A program made the translations under genes and the position numbers. A DNA stretch of 64,000 nucleotides from Balaenoptera acutorostrata (taxonomy: Eukaryota > Chordata > Mammalia > Artiodactyla > Balaenopteridae). Below are positions 12,016 through 24,028 of the stretch, piece after piece; position 1 is the first letter of the stretch; each line of letters starts with the position of its first letter. Location: the NCBI RefSeq assembly GCF_949987535.1, contig NC_080081.1:40154428-40218427 (forward strand), given 5' to 3'. The notes below the pieces were generated by a model. That model ran no database searches. It was given only the letters and a program-made list of their open reading frames with translations, and was not told the DNA's origin.

Positions 12016-12724
12016 ATTAGCAATCTATAGTTTTTACATTTCACTACATTTGCAGACTACTATTTGTCAATAAAAAGACGACAGTTCTAAGGCCTGTCCT
12101 GAGGGAGTTCAGAGTGCTTTAATTTTATATGCGTTCTATACAATTTCTTGCCAGGACCTCAGTCTAGTCCTATGGGACAGTAAGTCAAGCTGATGGTTCA
12201 AATTTAAAGTTCCACAAGGAACCTTTAGGTCTAAAGGTTCCGCAAGGACACATATTGCTTCTTAAGACCTTTATTAATATATCCAAGTTAGTCCTGACTT
12301 ACCAAAGAGAAGTTTTCCTAACATTTCTAGAGTCACTCATTGTGATGTTTTTCTTATCCATTATGCATTGGGTTATAGAGAACAACATCAGATATTTTTT
12401 AAAGATTGTAGTAAAACATGATCCACCATCTAGTATGGAGACTGGTGTGCAAAACTTATGTTGAACTTTTTCAAAATATTGACAAAAGCAGTAGAGCCCA
12501 AAACACAACTAGTAACAGCTAAATATGGTTTATTATATTATATATTAAAAATATTATAAAATATTTTTATAATCCTGAAGAAAGGAAGATATCAAAGCTT
12601 TAGTTTTTGGTACTTAATAATGTTTGATTACTTAAAATATATAATGCTGGTTCTTTATTTGTATATTTATATCTATTGGCATTATTATTGAGCATGGTTA
12701 ATTTTCTTTTATCATTATTAACAT
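12016..12724. other. unique DNA, no gene seen
   Basis: AT-rich; includes a short self-complementary AT patch around 12533-12572. The 69-codon open frames on both strands at 12255-12508 overlap each other and are not convincing. Confidence 0.5.
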
Positions 12725-12738
12725 AAGACATTTACTAG

Positions 12739-14352
12739 AAATCTCTTGCATTTCTACACACTAATGATGAAAAATCTGAAAGTGAAATTAAGAAAACACT
12801 CCCGTTTACCATTGCAACAAAAAGAATAAAATATCTAGGAATAAACCTATCTAAGGAGACAAAAGACCTGTATGCAGAAAATTATAAGACAATGATGAAA
12901 GAAATTAAAGATGATACAAATAGATGGAGAGATATACCATGTTCTTGGATTGGAAGAATCAACATCGTGAAAATGACTCTACTACCCAAAGCAATCTACA
13001 GATTCAATGCAATCCCTATCAAACTACCACTGGCATTTTTCACAGAACTAGAACCAAAAATTTCACAACTTGTATGGAAACACAAGAGCCTCCGAATAGC
13101 CAAAGCAATCTTGAGAACGAAAAATGGAGCTGGAGGAATCAGGCTCCCTGACTTCAGACTATATTACAAAGCTACAGTAATCAAGACAGTTTGGTACTGG
13201 CACAAAAACAGAAATATAGATCAATGGAACATGATAGAAAGCCCAGAGATAAACCCACGCACATATGGTCACCTTATCTTTGATAAAGGAGGCAAGCATA
13301 TACAGTGGAGAAAAGACAGCCTCTTCAATAAGTGGTGTTGGGAAAATTGGACAGCTACATGTAAAATAATGAAATTAGAACACTCCCTGACACCATACAC
13401 AAAAATAAACTCAAAATGGATTAAAGACCTAAGTGTAAGGCCAGACAGTATCAAACTCTTAGAGTAAAACATAAGCAGCACACTCTATGACATAAATCAC
13501 AGCAAGATCCTTTTTGACCCACCTCCTAGAGAAATGGAAGTAAAAACACAAACAAATGGGACCTAATGAAACTTAAAAGCTTTTGCACAGCAAAGGAAAC
13601 CATAAACAAGACCAAAAGACAACCCTCCGAATGGGAGAAAATATTTGCAAATGAAGCAACTGACAAAGGATTAATCTCCAAGATTTACTAGCAGCTCATG
13701 CAGCTCAATAACAAAAAAACAAACAAACAACCCAATCCAAAAATGGGCAGAAGATCTAAATAGACATTTCTCCAAAGAAGATATACAGATTGCCAACAGA
13801 CACATGAAAGAATGCTCAACATCATTAATCATTAGAGAAATGTAAATCACAACTACAATGAGATATCATCTCACACCCATCAGAATGGCCATCATCAAGA
13901 AATCTAGAAACAATAAATGCTGGAGAGGGTGTGGAGAAAAGGGAATCCTCTTGCACTGTTGGTGGGAATGTAAATTGATACAGCCACTATGGAGAACAGT
14001 ATGGAGGTTCCTTAAAAAACTAAAAATAGAACTACCATATGACCCAGCAATCCCACTACTGGGCATATACCCTGAGAAAATCATAATTCAAAAAGAGTCA
14101 TGTAGCACAATGTTCATTGCAGCTCTATTTACAATAGCCAGAACATGGAAGCAACCTAAGTGTCCATCATCGGATGAATGGATAAAGAAGATGTGGCACA
14201 TATATACAATGGAATATTACTCAGCCATTAAAAGAAATGAAATGGAGGTATTTGTAGTGAGGTGGATGGAGTTAGAGTCTGTCATACAGAGTGAAGTAAG
14301 TCAGAAAGAGAAAAACAAATACAGTATGCTAACACATATATATGGAATCTAA
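12739..14352 (+). pseudogene. L1 ORF2 C-terminal half, disabled
   Basis: Encodes the region downstream of the RT active site of ORF2p, the endonuclease/reverse transcriptase of LINE-1. The frame is open from the truncation point at 12739 through 13464 (about 242 codons; contains [15 protein letters not shown] and [19 protein letters not shown] L1 motifs). A TAA at 13465-13467 interrupts it where related copies have GAA. A net 4-base loss near 13530-13555 then shifts the frame, a TAG lies at 13689-13691, a compensating A/C-rich insertion near 13710-13730 restores the frame, and another TAA sits at 13843-13845 (CAA in relatives). The last block (13858-14352) keeps the C-terminal Cys/His motif [18 protein letters not shown] and ends at the family's usual stop. 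Non-functional. Confidence 0.93.
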
Positions 14353-14704
14353 GGGAAAATAAAGGTCATGAAGAACCTAGTGGTAAGACGGGAATAAAGA
14401 CGCAGACCTACTAAAGAATGGACTTGAGGATATGGGGAGGGGGAGGAGTAAGATATGACAGGGTGAGAGAGTGACATGGACATATATACACTACCAAAGG
14501 TAAAAAAGATAGCTAGTGGGAAGCAGCCGCATAGCACAGGGAGATCAGCTCTGTGCTTTGTGACCACCTAGAGGGGTGGGATAGGGAGAGTGAGAGGGAG
14601 GGAGATGCAAGAGGGAAGAGATATGGGAACATATGTATATGTATAACTGATTCACTTTGTTATAAAGCAGAAACTAACACACCATTGTAAAGCAATTATA
14701 CTCC

Positions 14705-14710
14705 AATAAA
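14705..14710 (+). promoter_or_regulatory. L1 polyadenylation signal AATAAA
   Basis: Canonical AATAAA ten bases before the poly(A) tail at the L1 3' end. The same position is conserved in the inverted copy (TTTATT at 15966-15971). Confidence 0.85.
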
Positions 14711-14742
14711 GATGTTTAAAAAAAAAAAAAGACATTTACTAG

Positions 14743-15891
14743 GAGTGATTACCCTTTGTGATGACTGAGCTTACTGTGAACAAAATAGATTAGGTAGAAT
14801 ATGTACTTGGTTGATGCAACTGTGTGGGACTTTTTCACATGACTAGTTTACCCTTCTCTTAATCCTCAGTGAACCACACTAAAAAATATAGGCATTGGGG
14901 TGGCCGGAAAAATTATATTTTATATCTTCAAAATTTTCAGTAAATAAAGTGAGCCATTCTGTGAAGATGAAATTCAAATAGAAATGGGGCTTTTGCCCAG
15001 ATTTTATTTTTGACTCCTACTTCAAATTTACAACTATGACAAGAGAAAACTTCTTTATCTGGAGCTAATACAAAAGGTAAGTCTACGGAAAACAGTGAGC
15101 TCTTAGTTTCCCATCGATGGGATTAATTGGATTTGAAAGGGCATTCATTCATAGAAGAATAAATGCAAACAATGAAAGAAAATGGAGAGATATCATATCA
15201 ATACATCAAGTAAGTAAAAAGCTTCTGTTCATTCTGTCAGTGAATGTGCAGGCAAGATGTACTGTAGGTAATCAAGGATCATGTAATTAGAACTTAACTG
15301 TCATGGTAGTAATTCAGCTTTATAATCACAAGTATTTACCAGATATATTAAACAATTATTTCTCACAAGTTCATGACACATATTAGTAATTTTAAAAATC
15401 AGTACCTTTAGAGGTTTTAGATTTATCTTATTCACGTAGAAAACATTTTATTAGTCTTTTCAAAGCAATGGTGTAAAATTTTCTAATGTTGACACTAACT
15501 AAAACCTACTCCCTTGTTCTTCCATATGTTCAATACCACAAAAATGACAGAACATATCTCATTGATTTCAAATTCAATATATAAAATCAGAAATTGTAAA
15601 AGAGATTAACTAGACAGTAATTATTCTAATGGAAGCTGTGACAGAATACTCTAATTTTAGGTCATATTTAAGAATTGTTTTTAACGTGGAACTCTGTTAG
15701 TACATTTATCACACAAAGGAAGGATATCCATTTTAATAAATATTAAAGGTATAATCAATACTAAAATATACATGGTTCTTTAAATGTGGTAAACTTTTAA
15801 GATAATAGTAAAAATTTATAGAAAATTACTTAGTGAGGTGTAGGCCTTTAAAAAAATGTCATTTTTTGTTGCTGGTGAGATTTGATGGAGA
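14743..15891. other. unique spacer between two inverted L1 copies
   Basis: About 1.15 kb with no gene or repeat recognised. It separates the sense L1 (ends 14728) from the antisense L1 (starts about 15901) and would be the loop of a fold-back between them. Confidence 0.6.
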
Positions 15892-15917
15892 TTAGAATTC
15901 TTTTTTTTTTTTTTTTT

Positions 15918-15955
15918 AAGTTTATTTCCAGTTTACAATTCTAGCCTGATGCACC
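15918..15955 (-). other. possible 3'-transduced flank of the antisense L1
   Basis: This segment sits between the L1 3' end (with a short T4 at 15956-15959) and the terminal 17-base poly(T). It has no match in the 3' end of the sense L1 copy. Read on the L1 strand it ends 'ggaaataaactt' and then poly(A), so it contains an AATAAA (TTTATT at 15921-15926). That signal is only about 3-4 bases from the tail, closer than the usual 10-30, which weakens the case. Alternatives are a filler sequence or an independent older A-rich tract. Confidence 0.45.
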
Positions 15956-16322
15956 TTTTAACATCTTTATTGGAGTATAATTGCTTTACGATGGTGTGTT
16001 AGTTTCTGCTTTATAACAAAGTGAATCAGCTATACATATACATATATCCCCATATCTCCTCCCTCTTGTGTCTCCCTCCCACCTTCCCTATCCCACCCCT
16101 CTAGGTGGACACAAAGCACTGAGCTGATCTCCCTGTACTATAAGACTGCTTCCCACTAGCTATCTATTTTACATTTGGTAGTGTATATATATCCATGTCA
16201 CTCTCTCGCTTCGTCCCAGCTTACCCTTCCCACTCCCTGTGTCCTCAAGTCCATTCTCTATGTCTGTGTCTTTATTCCTGTCCTGCCCCTAGGTTCTTCA
16301 GAACCTCTTTTTTTTTTTTTTT

Positions 16323-17290
16323 TTAGATTACATATATATGTGTTAGCATATGGTATTTTTTTTTTCTCTCTTTCTGACTTACTTCACTCCATATGACAGA
16401 CTCTAGGTCCATCCACCTCACTACAAATAATTCAATTTTGTTTCTTTTTATGTCTGAGTAATATTCCATTGTATGTATGTGCCACATTTTATTTAGCCAT
16501 TCATCTGTTGATGGACACTTAGGTTGCTTCCATGTCCTGGCTATTGTAAATAGAGCTGCAATGAACATTGTGCTACATGACTCTTTTTGAATTATATTTT
16601 TTCTGGGGTATATGTCCAGTAGTAGGATTGCTAGGTGGTATGGTAGTTCTATTTTTAGTTTTTTAAGGAACCTCCATACTGTTCTCCATAGTGGCTGTAT
16701 CAATTTACATTCCCACCAACAGTGCAAGAGGATTCCCTTTTCTCCACACCCTCTCCAGCACTTATTGTTTGTAGATTTCTTGATGATGGCCATTCTGACG
16801 GGTGTGAGATGATATCTCATTGTAGTTTTGATTTGCATTTCTCTAATGATTAGTGATGTTGAGCTTTTAACATTAGTGATGTTTCTTTCATGTGTTTGAT
16901 GGTAATCTGTATATCTTCTCTGGAGAAATGTCTCTTTAAGTCTTCTGCCCATTTTTGGATTGGGTCGTTTGTTTTTTTGATATTGAGCTGCATGAGCTGC
17001 TTGTAAATTTTGGAGATTAGTCCTTTGTCAGTTGCTTCATTTGCAAATATTTTCTCCCATTCTGAGGGTTGTCTTTTGGTCTTGTTTATGGTTTCCTTTG
17101 CTGTGCAAAAGCTTTTAAGTTTCATTAGGTCCCATTTGTTTATTTTTGTTTTTATTTCTATTTCTCTAGGAGGTGGGTCAAAAAGGATCTTGCTGTGATT
17201 TATGTCATAGAGTGCTCTGCCTATGTTTTACTCTAAGAGTTTTATAGTGTCTGGCCTTACATTTAGGTCTTTAATCCATTTTGATTTTAT
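16323..17290 (-). pseudogene. L1 ORF2 C-terminal fragment, disabled
   Basis: C-terminal part of ORF2p. From 17125 leftward the frame reads the L1 block with [23 protein letters not shown] frame change falls at about 16850-16890, where the L1 segment 'attagtgatgtt' is duplicated (16849-16860 and 16872-16883), and the second block (16323-16952) carries [18 protein letters not shown] and runs to the family's usual stop at 16323-16325. Neither block is a host gene. The upstream part of ORF2 (endonuclease, RT) is absent. Confidence 0.92.
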
Positions 17291-17298
17291 TTAGAATT

Positions 17299-18760
17299 TT
17301 TAATGAGCATCAAAAGTCACCCTTGACTCTTCAACAAAGAGCACATTTACCAGATTTTTCTTAGGACACTTTTTTTTAAATTTGGTATACCATCCATAAA
17401 GGTCCAAATTCATCCAATTTATCATAAATACTAGTAATACTAACCAGAATGATTCAGTATAAAAACTATATCCCCCAAAGTTTGGCCTGTATATATGCAA
17501 TGTAAAGCACTATGATAAATAACCTTGCTGACCTGAATATACATCTAGCCAGCTCCCACCTCCATCCCCAAAATGTAATTCATGCCTTTGGAGAATTTTT
17601 TTAAGAGAACTCTTGTAGAACAAAGGCACATCCACTGGGTTTTGGTGTGTTTTTATTTCCATTTTCTGGAAGTAGGATAAACTCTACAGCCACTGGGATG
17701 GATTTTCTTCCTCCAGAAATTGGACATAAAGGTCTTTGATGAGACTGGAATATTTAAAAATAAACCTATGATTTATTAGCTATGTTTTGGTTGTATTCTT
17801 GCTTTTATTATTGACGAAAAATGGGAAACTTGAGTTATATATTCATTGCAATAGGAGGTCACTGAATCAGTCTAAATTATGCGTCTGCTGCACCATTAAA
17901 TGTTATAACTTCAGAAGGCATTGGAAATAAAAAGTTGACTGTGACCAAAGTTGTCAAACCTTAATAGGCTTTATCTGTAATGTCTTTCACAAAGCTCTTT
18001 AGGTAGGAAGAGTGATCAGTGTTGTTTGATAGCGGAATGTATTCAAATAAGACATATAGTGCAGTATTCATCACTCTTTTGTGTCTAACAGCAAGTGTCA
18101 TAATTGCTTTTAGGTTTAATTGCAAGTATCATTGATGAAGTTTCCAGGTAGATGTTTCTTTACTTTTCAATATAAGTACTTAAAAATTGACTAGCATTAT
18201 TTCAGGTATTGCTCAAAGCTTGCAGAAGATTATACATAGATTTAGCCCTGTGACTCTTACTTGCAAACTACAGAGGCATTTACTCAAAGGAAAATTAAAC
18301 AATTTGATGAATCTGATGATCTAATGACCTTTTTCTTTCTCTTTTTCCTCATTTTTTTGTATGTAAAAAATGTTTTGTATACAAGTGTATTTGTTTTCTT
18401 AATGTAAACCTTTGGCCAGTGTACAAGGAATGTTATAATGGGATGTCTTCAGGATGATTGTGAATGCTTCCAGGTGAATGGGAAATAAGCAGTGTTATCT
18501 TCAGATATACAGACTCTCACTTAATTCATCTTAGGTTTGCATTTTATGGTCTGTTTCTAGATGATAAAATTTCAGGGTTAGAGGAAACCATCTCTACAGG
18601 TGACATGAAGTTTAGATTATTTTTATATTACTCCCAGTGGTCTTCTAAGCATGTTTGAATGATTCCAGGGAACGGAACTCATCGTACCTCTGAAGAAACT
18701 CGATTCTCTTAGGCTTGCTTAAGTTAAAAGTTTTGCTTTTTTCAAAAATCGAACAAAAAT
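17299..18760. other. unique DNA, nothing recognised
   Basis: No repeat family, RNA gene or exon recognised between the L1 and the CHR SINE. Open frames here are 66 codons or shorter. Confidence 0.55.
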
Positions 18761-18770
18761 TCATCTTATC

Positions 18771-19060
18771 GGGCTTCCCTGGTGGCGCAGTGGTTGGGAA
18801 TCTGCCTGCCAATGCAGGGGACACAGGTTCGAGCCCTGGTCTGGGAGGATCCCACATGCCACGGAGCAACTAAGCACGTGAGCCACAACTACTGAGCCTG
18901 CACATCTGGAGCCTGTGCTCCGCAATGGGAGAGGCCATGACAGTGAGAGGCCCGCGCACCGTGATGAAGAGTGGTCCCCACTCGCCGCAACTGGAGAAAG
19001 CCCTCGCACAGAAACGAAGACCCAGCACAGCCAAAAATAAATAAATTAATTTAAAAAAAA
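18771..19060 (+). mobile_element. CHR-type SINE, full length, with perfect 10-bp TSD
   Basis: Begins gggcttccctggtggcgcag and ends with 'ccaaaaataaataaatt' and an A8 tail. Exact target-site duplication tcatcttatc at 18761-18770 and 19061-19070. The pol III A box (tggcgcagtgg, 18783-18793) and B box (ggttcgagccc, 18826-18836) both match the eukaryotic tRNA consensus. Several CpGs survive, so this copy looks younger than the one at 2472. It lacks the repeated 'ccacaactactgagcc' units seen there. Open frames of 70-82 codons on the minus strand (18645-19082) are antisense readings of the SINE, not genes. Confidence 0.95.
18783..18836 (+). promoter_or_regulatory. intact internal RNA polymerase III promoter of the SINE
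   Basis: A box 18783-18793 (T-G-G-C-G-C-A-G-T-G-G) fits TRGCNNAGTGG; B box 18826-18836 (ggttcgagccc) fits GGTTCGANNCC. Spacing matches a tRNA-derived SINE head. Whether it is transcribed cannot be told from sequence. Confidence 0.75.
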
Positions 19061-19070
19061 TCATCTTATC

Positions 19071-22000
19071 ATCATCATACACTTATCCCACTCAGGATCA
19101 CACAGAAAAAGTCTAATATTTCATCCACATTATAACACTTAAAAAATTTGATGACATTTCTTTTCTCCTGATGCACATCTCCTCTTTCTGGTGTTGATAT
19201 AAACTCCTACACCATTCAGATTGTTTTCTCAGAATGTATCTTCTGACGTCTTCTCTGTGTTTTCCCTTTCTCACCCAGAGCTGAGCACAGTAATCCCAGT
19301 GGTCTCTGATCAATGCAGAAGAGAAGCTAGACTATCAAATTCATTGTTGTTGATAAAATTCTAAGTGTGAAGCCTACAACTTTGTTAATGCCTGTTGCTT
19401 CTACCATCCAGGCAACCTTCCTTTTGGGCTTCCCTGCTTGCCTGGACCTCTATGAAGTGCACATCCATGATAACTCACTGTTGCAAAGTCTGTCTGCCAA
19501 ATTTAATAAACTAATACAGATTCAGGGTAATGTGCATTGTAACTCTGATTTCTGAAGATAGTATTCTGCCTTAGGACATTATTTAATTTTAGAAAAATAT
19601 TAAATTAGATATTTGGAAGAAAGTAGGGATAATAATACAGCTTGAGATCTGCCCAATAGGTAGACTTTTGGAGTCCTGGATATGACCTGAAGCAGAATTT
19701 GTAGAAATTCCTGTGATTCCTTTTTTTTAGGTTTTTATTTTAAAGTTTTGTTTTGTTTTGTTTAATAAGCTGTTCTTCTTTGAGCTAGTAATGTATACTT
19801 CTACCCGGAACACATAAATTGCCAACAGTATCCAGATGTTATCTCCTTTCAACTCTGAATCACACCATCGAAAGAGAAGATGGTTTCAGAATTCTCAAGT
19901 CACACTTCTTTTGGAGTACCCATGAACACAAAAACACACAAAAGGTTGTATTCCATACGCCGTTATCAATCATTAAAAAAAAATTCCTTCCCTCCGCCCC
20001 AACAAAATAGCAATATCTATTAAAACAGCTTGGAATTCACTGAAGCGACAACACTTAGAAGATAGCAATGAGGCATTCCTCTGGTTTCACATCTGTTAAC
20101 ATTTTTACTATAGTCCAGATTTCTAAGGGAAACCAATAAAAAATCCTGACAATAATTCAGAAATATTCTGAAAAGCATACACTAATATTAGAAGTCCATT
20201 CTTACAGCTTATAATTCTTTTAAAAGAGAAGTACTGTGTGATTTTATACAAATTAATTTACAGCCTCTCAGTATATTAGGACAACAAATCTTATATTTAT
20301 ACTACTTTTACATTATTTATCTTTGAGCATCTAAAGATGAGGTGTAAGAGTGATGCTTCGTTCAGTTCCTTTAGTTTTCCTTTTTTTATATCTCTTTTAT
20401 TTTTTGTCTCTATTTTATATTCTTAGCATTCTTATCTGTCTGCCTTTAAGATGATATGTCTTTTTTCTGCAAAGTTGAATGAGGGTGAGAGGGAAATGGA
20501 AAGTGTCTTCTGAAGAAAGACAGAGGATGAGGGAATGTAAGATAACAGTAGTCAGCAAGTGCTAGAGCATTCTGTAGCAAAACAATCTGACAGTTGTTAT
20601 ACATTTGATACTACCTAGGCAGTTATAGTAGAATTTACTTGTGGGTGGTGGGAAATGATATGCAGTAGGTTCTACCCAAGAAAAGATAACATTTTTTATA
20701 ACGTGGACAGAATTGGAAGTGTGGTAACATGGAGTAGGTGGTCAGTGAATCTGAAATGTTTTCTGGAACAGATGGACTTTGGGGAGGCATTCTGGCAGAT
20801 TGTGTTTCCACTATAAACACTCACTAGAGCTTTTAGTTCATAGGAAAACTATTTTCACTTAAACAAGAAAAGCATAGTAATGAGATAAGAGGAGTGAGAA
20901 GTGGAAGGCAGAAATATGTTGGAGGGCGACCCTAGTTTTGTTTGATATTTAAGTATCTCTTTAATCAGAATGCTATCTCTTTTTAAAAGATTAACTTCCA
21001 AAATGTATTCAGCTTGTCTATTTTAAAAATTTAATCCCAGATATTACATTTGTCTCTACCCAGTCTTATCAATTTTTCTTATTCATATTTTTAGCATCAA
21101 GTTTTTCATCCATTAATACCATATAGATGGCTAAGAAGTTATGTGCATCTTCCTCTGAGCAATGCTAGTTCTTTTTACAATGTATTATTTTTATGCTTTT
21201 AGATGTCAGATTTTTTCCTATTTTCATAAGTCTATTCATTCACAAAAGAAAGCAGATATGCATTTAGCTTTGTTCATGCATCCATAACATTTTTACTATT
21301 TTGAAATTCAAATCTGTTCATGTTCTGGGGGGCAAAATAAAAAGTATTACATAAAAGTTTTCATGTTGAAATATTACAGTTCCAAAGCTGACAACAAATT
21401 ATAGTGAGAAGAGTGGTACAAGTAATTTGATCACATGGGTAATACTTATCTCTCAGAAATTACATATGTTCCACATTTTGGTCCTGTTTAGTGGCATCCT
21501 ACAACAGTTTTAAGCCTTTAAACTTGTTTAACTCCTGAACTTCATTAACAACTTTTGTAGACCGTACAGAGCTCAAGTGCACAAAGCAAATATATGTATG
21601 TTTCCATACAGCTAAAATCAGAATATCTTCCTCAGGATCATAAGGTAATCCATACCCTCTGGTGGTTTTTTGTCATGCCAAATGTTCTCTAACAAGAGGG
21701 GAACCATTGCAGAGACCTACTCTCCTTTCTGTCTAAAAGGGGCTTTATTGATATAAGGAACCTGAGGCAGGCTCCAGAGTTTCATGTAAACTTTGGATAA
21801 CCAGACAATACTTTATTCTATAAGAGCTGTACAGTGTGACATATGTCAAAGTAAATAACTGTTGTAGTTAAGTCAGCATCTCCACAATTTTGTAGAAAAC
21901 CAAACCCATTTGTTTATTTTCACTGCAGTTGAAAAAACACTCACACATGAAAGCAAGTTGATCAAATCTGTTCCAAATTGCAGAGTGAAATTTAAAGTGT

Positions 22001-22380
22001 TAGGAAAGAGATGAAAATAAATGAACTGCATAAAACACATGTCTAGTCTTTAACTTTTTTCAATGTATTCTTCTTTTTAATCTTTTAAGATAGAAATGTA
22101 CTTTTCTTCATTCAATTTTCAGGTGTTTGAAGAAAAGCCCCTTTTCTATCTATTAATCTAGAGAAGAATTTTATATAAGAAAGAAAAAAAAACACATTTT
22201 AAGATTAGATACCAGTGGGACAGTTTAAAATCTGAAACTGAGTATGTGAAACTGCATTAGGAAATGTTATACTGTTTAGAGGGACATTTGTTTTTGGCTG
22301 GTTTGCCCCACATCACAGGTCAGTCATTAATTTAGAGACACAAATAATTTTTTCTTCTCAATTTATTACAGCTCAATTTT
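19071..22380. other. unique DNA, no gene seen
   Basis: About 3.3 kb of AT-rich sequence without a recognised gene or interspersed repeat. Open frames do not exceed 66 codons and none carries a domain. Short T-rich runs only (for example 19722-19730). Confidence 0.5.
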
Positions 22381-22390
22381 AACAAAGTTT

Positions 22391-22542
22391 GTTTTTTTTG
22401 TTTTTGTTGTTGTTGTTGTTGTTGTTGTTTTTGGCCACGCCGTGTGGCTTGTGGGATCTTAGTTCCCTGACAAGGGATTGAACCCGGGCCGTGGCAGTAA
22501 AAGCGTCGTGTTCTAACCACTGGACCCCTAGGGAACTCTCTG
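22391..22542 (-). mobile_element. short tRNA-derived cetartiodactyl SINE, antisense
   Basis: On the plus strand it starts with a T-rich tail containing (GTT)8 at 22406-22429 (a CAA-type tail on the element strand), then 'ggccacgccgtgtggcttgtgggatc'. The reverse complement of the B box (gggattgaacc, 22474-22484) and of the A-box region (taaccactggacc, from 22514) follow. Flanked by aacaaagttt at 22381-22390 and aacaaagatt at 22543-22552, a 10-bp target-site duplication with one mismatch. A related member of the CHR/ruminant-cetacean tRNA-Glu SINE group. Poly-Gln/Asn open frames here are artefacts of the CAA tail. Confidence 0.88.
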
Positions 22543-22552
22543 AACAAAGATT

Positions 22553-23995
22553 TTTCAAACAAAAAATAGTCAATAACTTGAGAATTCTTGGAATAGATAT
22601 TTTAATATAAAAGGAATATCTATAGCTTTTCAGTTGCTTATATATTAAATTTATGGCATATAGGTACATAGATATTCATAGAAAAGTATATGACTAAATA
22701 ATTCTGAACCTATAAACGTTGCAATGATTTCATTTTTACTTTATTTAAATGCAATTTAAGTATTTTAAAATAAACAACTATATCCTTGTGATCATAAGTA
22801 AATGATCATATGGAAAGATGGGGAATGAATTATGAGTACTTGCATTTTTTTCCCTTGTAAGATTCCTTGTCTTGTGACAGTTTAAGTCCAACATGTAGGT
22901 GTCAACTTGAAGAACAATATACTTGGAATTAGACACACATGCTTGTTAACAGTAACAAGGCTTGTTAAGCCACATCTCTGCAGAGCCCACTGAAAATGTC
23001 CTTTCTTGCATAGGTGAGGCAAATAATGAACTTATTCCCTGTGTGTTTGTCTAACTCAAGCAGTTCCTTCAACTTCCCCATACAACATTTTACATATCTA
23101 GGGCAATTTACCACATCCAGCCTTCATTTCAGTCAACATCATGCCAGATTATTTTTACTCAAAAATTGAGCAGTGGCCAAAGGGAAGCAACTAAAATACT
23201 AAAAGTGAATACAAGTTTGGACACCAGGATTGGTACAGAAAGGTTGTTAGCCTGAGGAAAATAGAATGTAACTTAATAGCATTGTTCAATTATCTGACTA
23301 CATCTTATATTCTAGATACCAATTATCTATCTAATACTGAGAGAATACAAAGTAATATTTAAAATTAAAGAAGAGATTATTTAATTTATACATAGATAAA
23401 AATGGCTTTATGAGTTCTATGCTAAATGTAGTAACAAATAAAGAAAATCTTACTAAAGAAAAACACATTAAAAAAAAAATCCTCTGTCTTTCCTGGTTTA
23501 CATATATGCTAATAAGGAAAGGGCCTGTTAGTGATGTCCCCCATAAGATACTATAACTCTGAGTTTTGGATGCCATTTGTACTGGGTCCCAACCATTTAT
23601 ATTTGCTGTCAAACTAGACTTGACAGTTCTATACATATGTTCTCCCAGGAATAGTTCAACAGCAGAAAATTATTTGATATATATCCTTATGCTCCAAATG
23701 TAGATCATGGTATTTGTTTATTGTTTTAAGGGAGAAGTGACTACTTGAAAATAATCTGCAGGGTGATATTTCTGCTTCTATGGGAGCAGCCCCCATTCTA
23801 GTGAATGATATTGGAATTTGGTATCCACTGCTGCATCGTGAGTAGCTGTCTAGATCAATATTGAAATAAAACCATTCAGAAAATATTGACCTTAAATGAC
23901 TAAAATTTGTACATACTTCAGAAAAGAAATTGATTTTTTATATATGCAGGTACTGAATTTCTCTTCCTCACTGCCCCCAAAATGTTTATTTTAGG

Positions 23996-24028
<33 letters not shown>

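Larger units (their letters stand above)
12739..14728 (+). mobile_element. LINE-1, 5'-truncated, sense, with 14-bp TSD
   Basis: About 2.0-kb L1 copy holding the 3' half of ORF2, a complete 3'UTR and a poly(A) tail (14718-14728 and beyond). Exact 14-bp target-site duplication aagacatttactag at 12725-12738 and 14729-14742, so both ends are defined. Truncation at 12739 falls inside ORF2 downstream of the reverse-transcriptase catalytic motifs. The 3'UTR (14353-14710) carries the cetartiodactyl-type segment 'gagatcagctctgtgctttgtg' and ends 'ctccaataaagatgttt'. It belongs to the same 3'UTR subfamily as the inverted copy at 15.9-17.3 kb. Confidence 0.96.
15901..17290 (-). mobile_element. LINE-1, 5'-truncated, antisense
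   Basis: Poly(T) (17 bases, 15901-15917) marks the 3' end on the left. The L1 3'UTR starts at about 15960 ('aacatctttattggagtataattgc'), the reverse complement of the end of the sense copy at 12739-14728. The 5' truncation lies at about 17290 inside ORF2. A probable TSD is ttagaatt at 15892-15899 and 17291-17298 (8 bp exact, with further partial match). Between the poly(T) and the L1 end lies a 38-bp non-L1 segment (15918-15955), possibly a 3' transduction. The right end is less certain than for the sense copy because the TSD is short. Confidence 0.93.

Noticed and set aside
18771..18845. tRNA-Glu gene
   Set aside because: A and B boxes are present, but the sequence is the head of a SINE with a TSD and A tail; the stems do not form a canonical tRNA and the unit recurs at 2472.
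18645..19082. Overlapping minus-strand open frames of 70-82 codons, Gly/Ser/Pro-rich
   Set aside because: Antisense readings of the CHR SINE.
22332..22669. Open frames with poly-Gln or poly-Asn
   Set aside because: Produced by the CAA-type tail of the antisense SINE; no gene.
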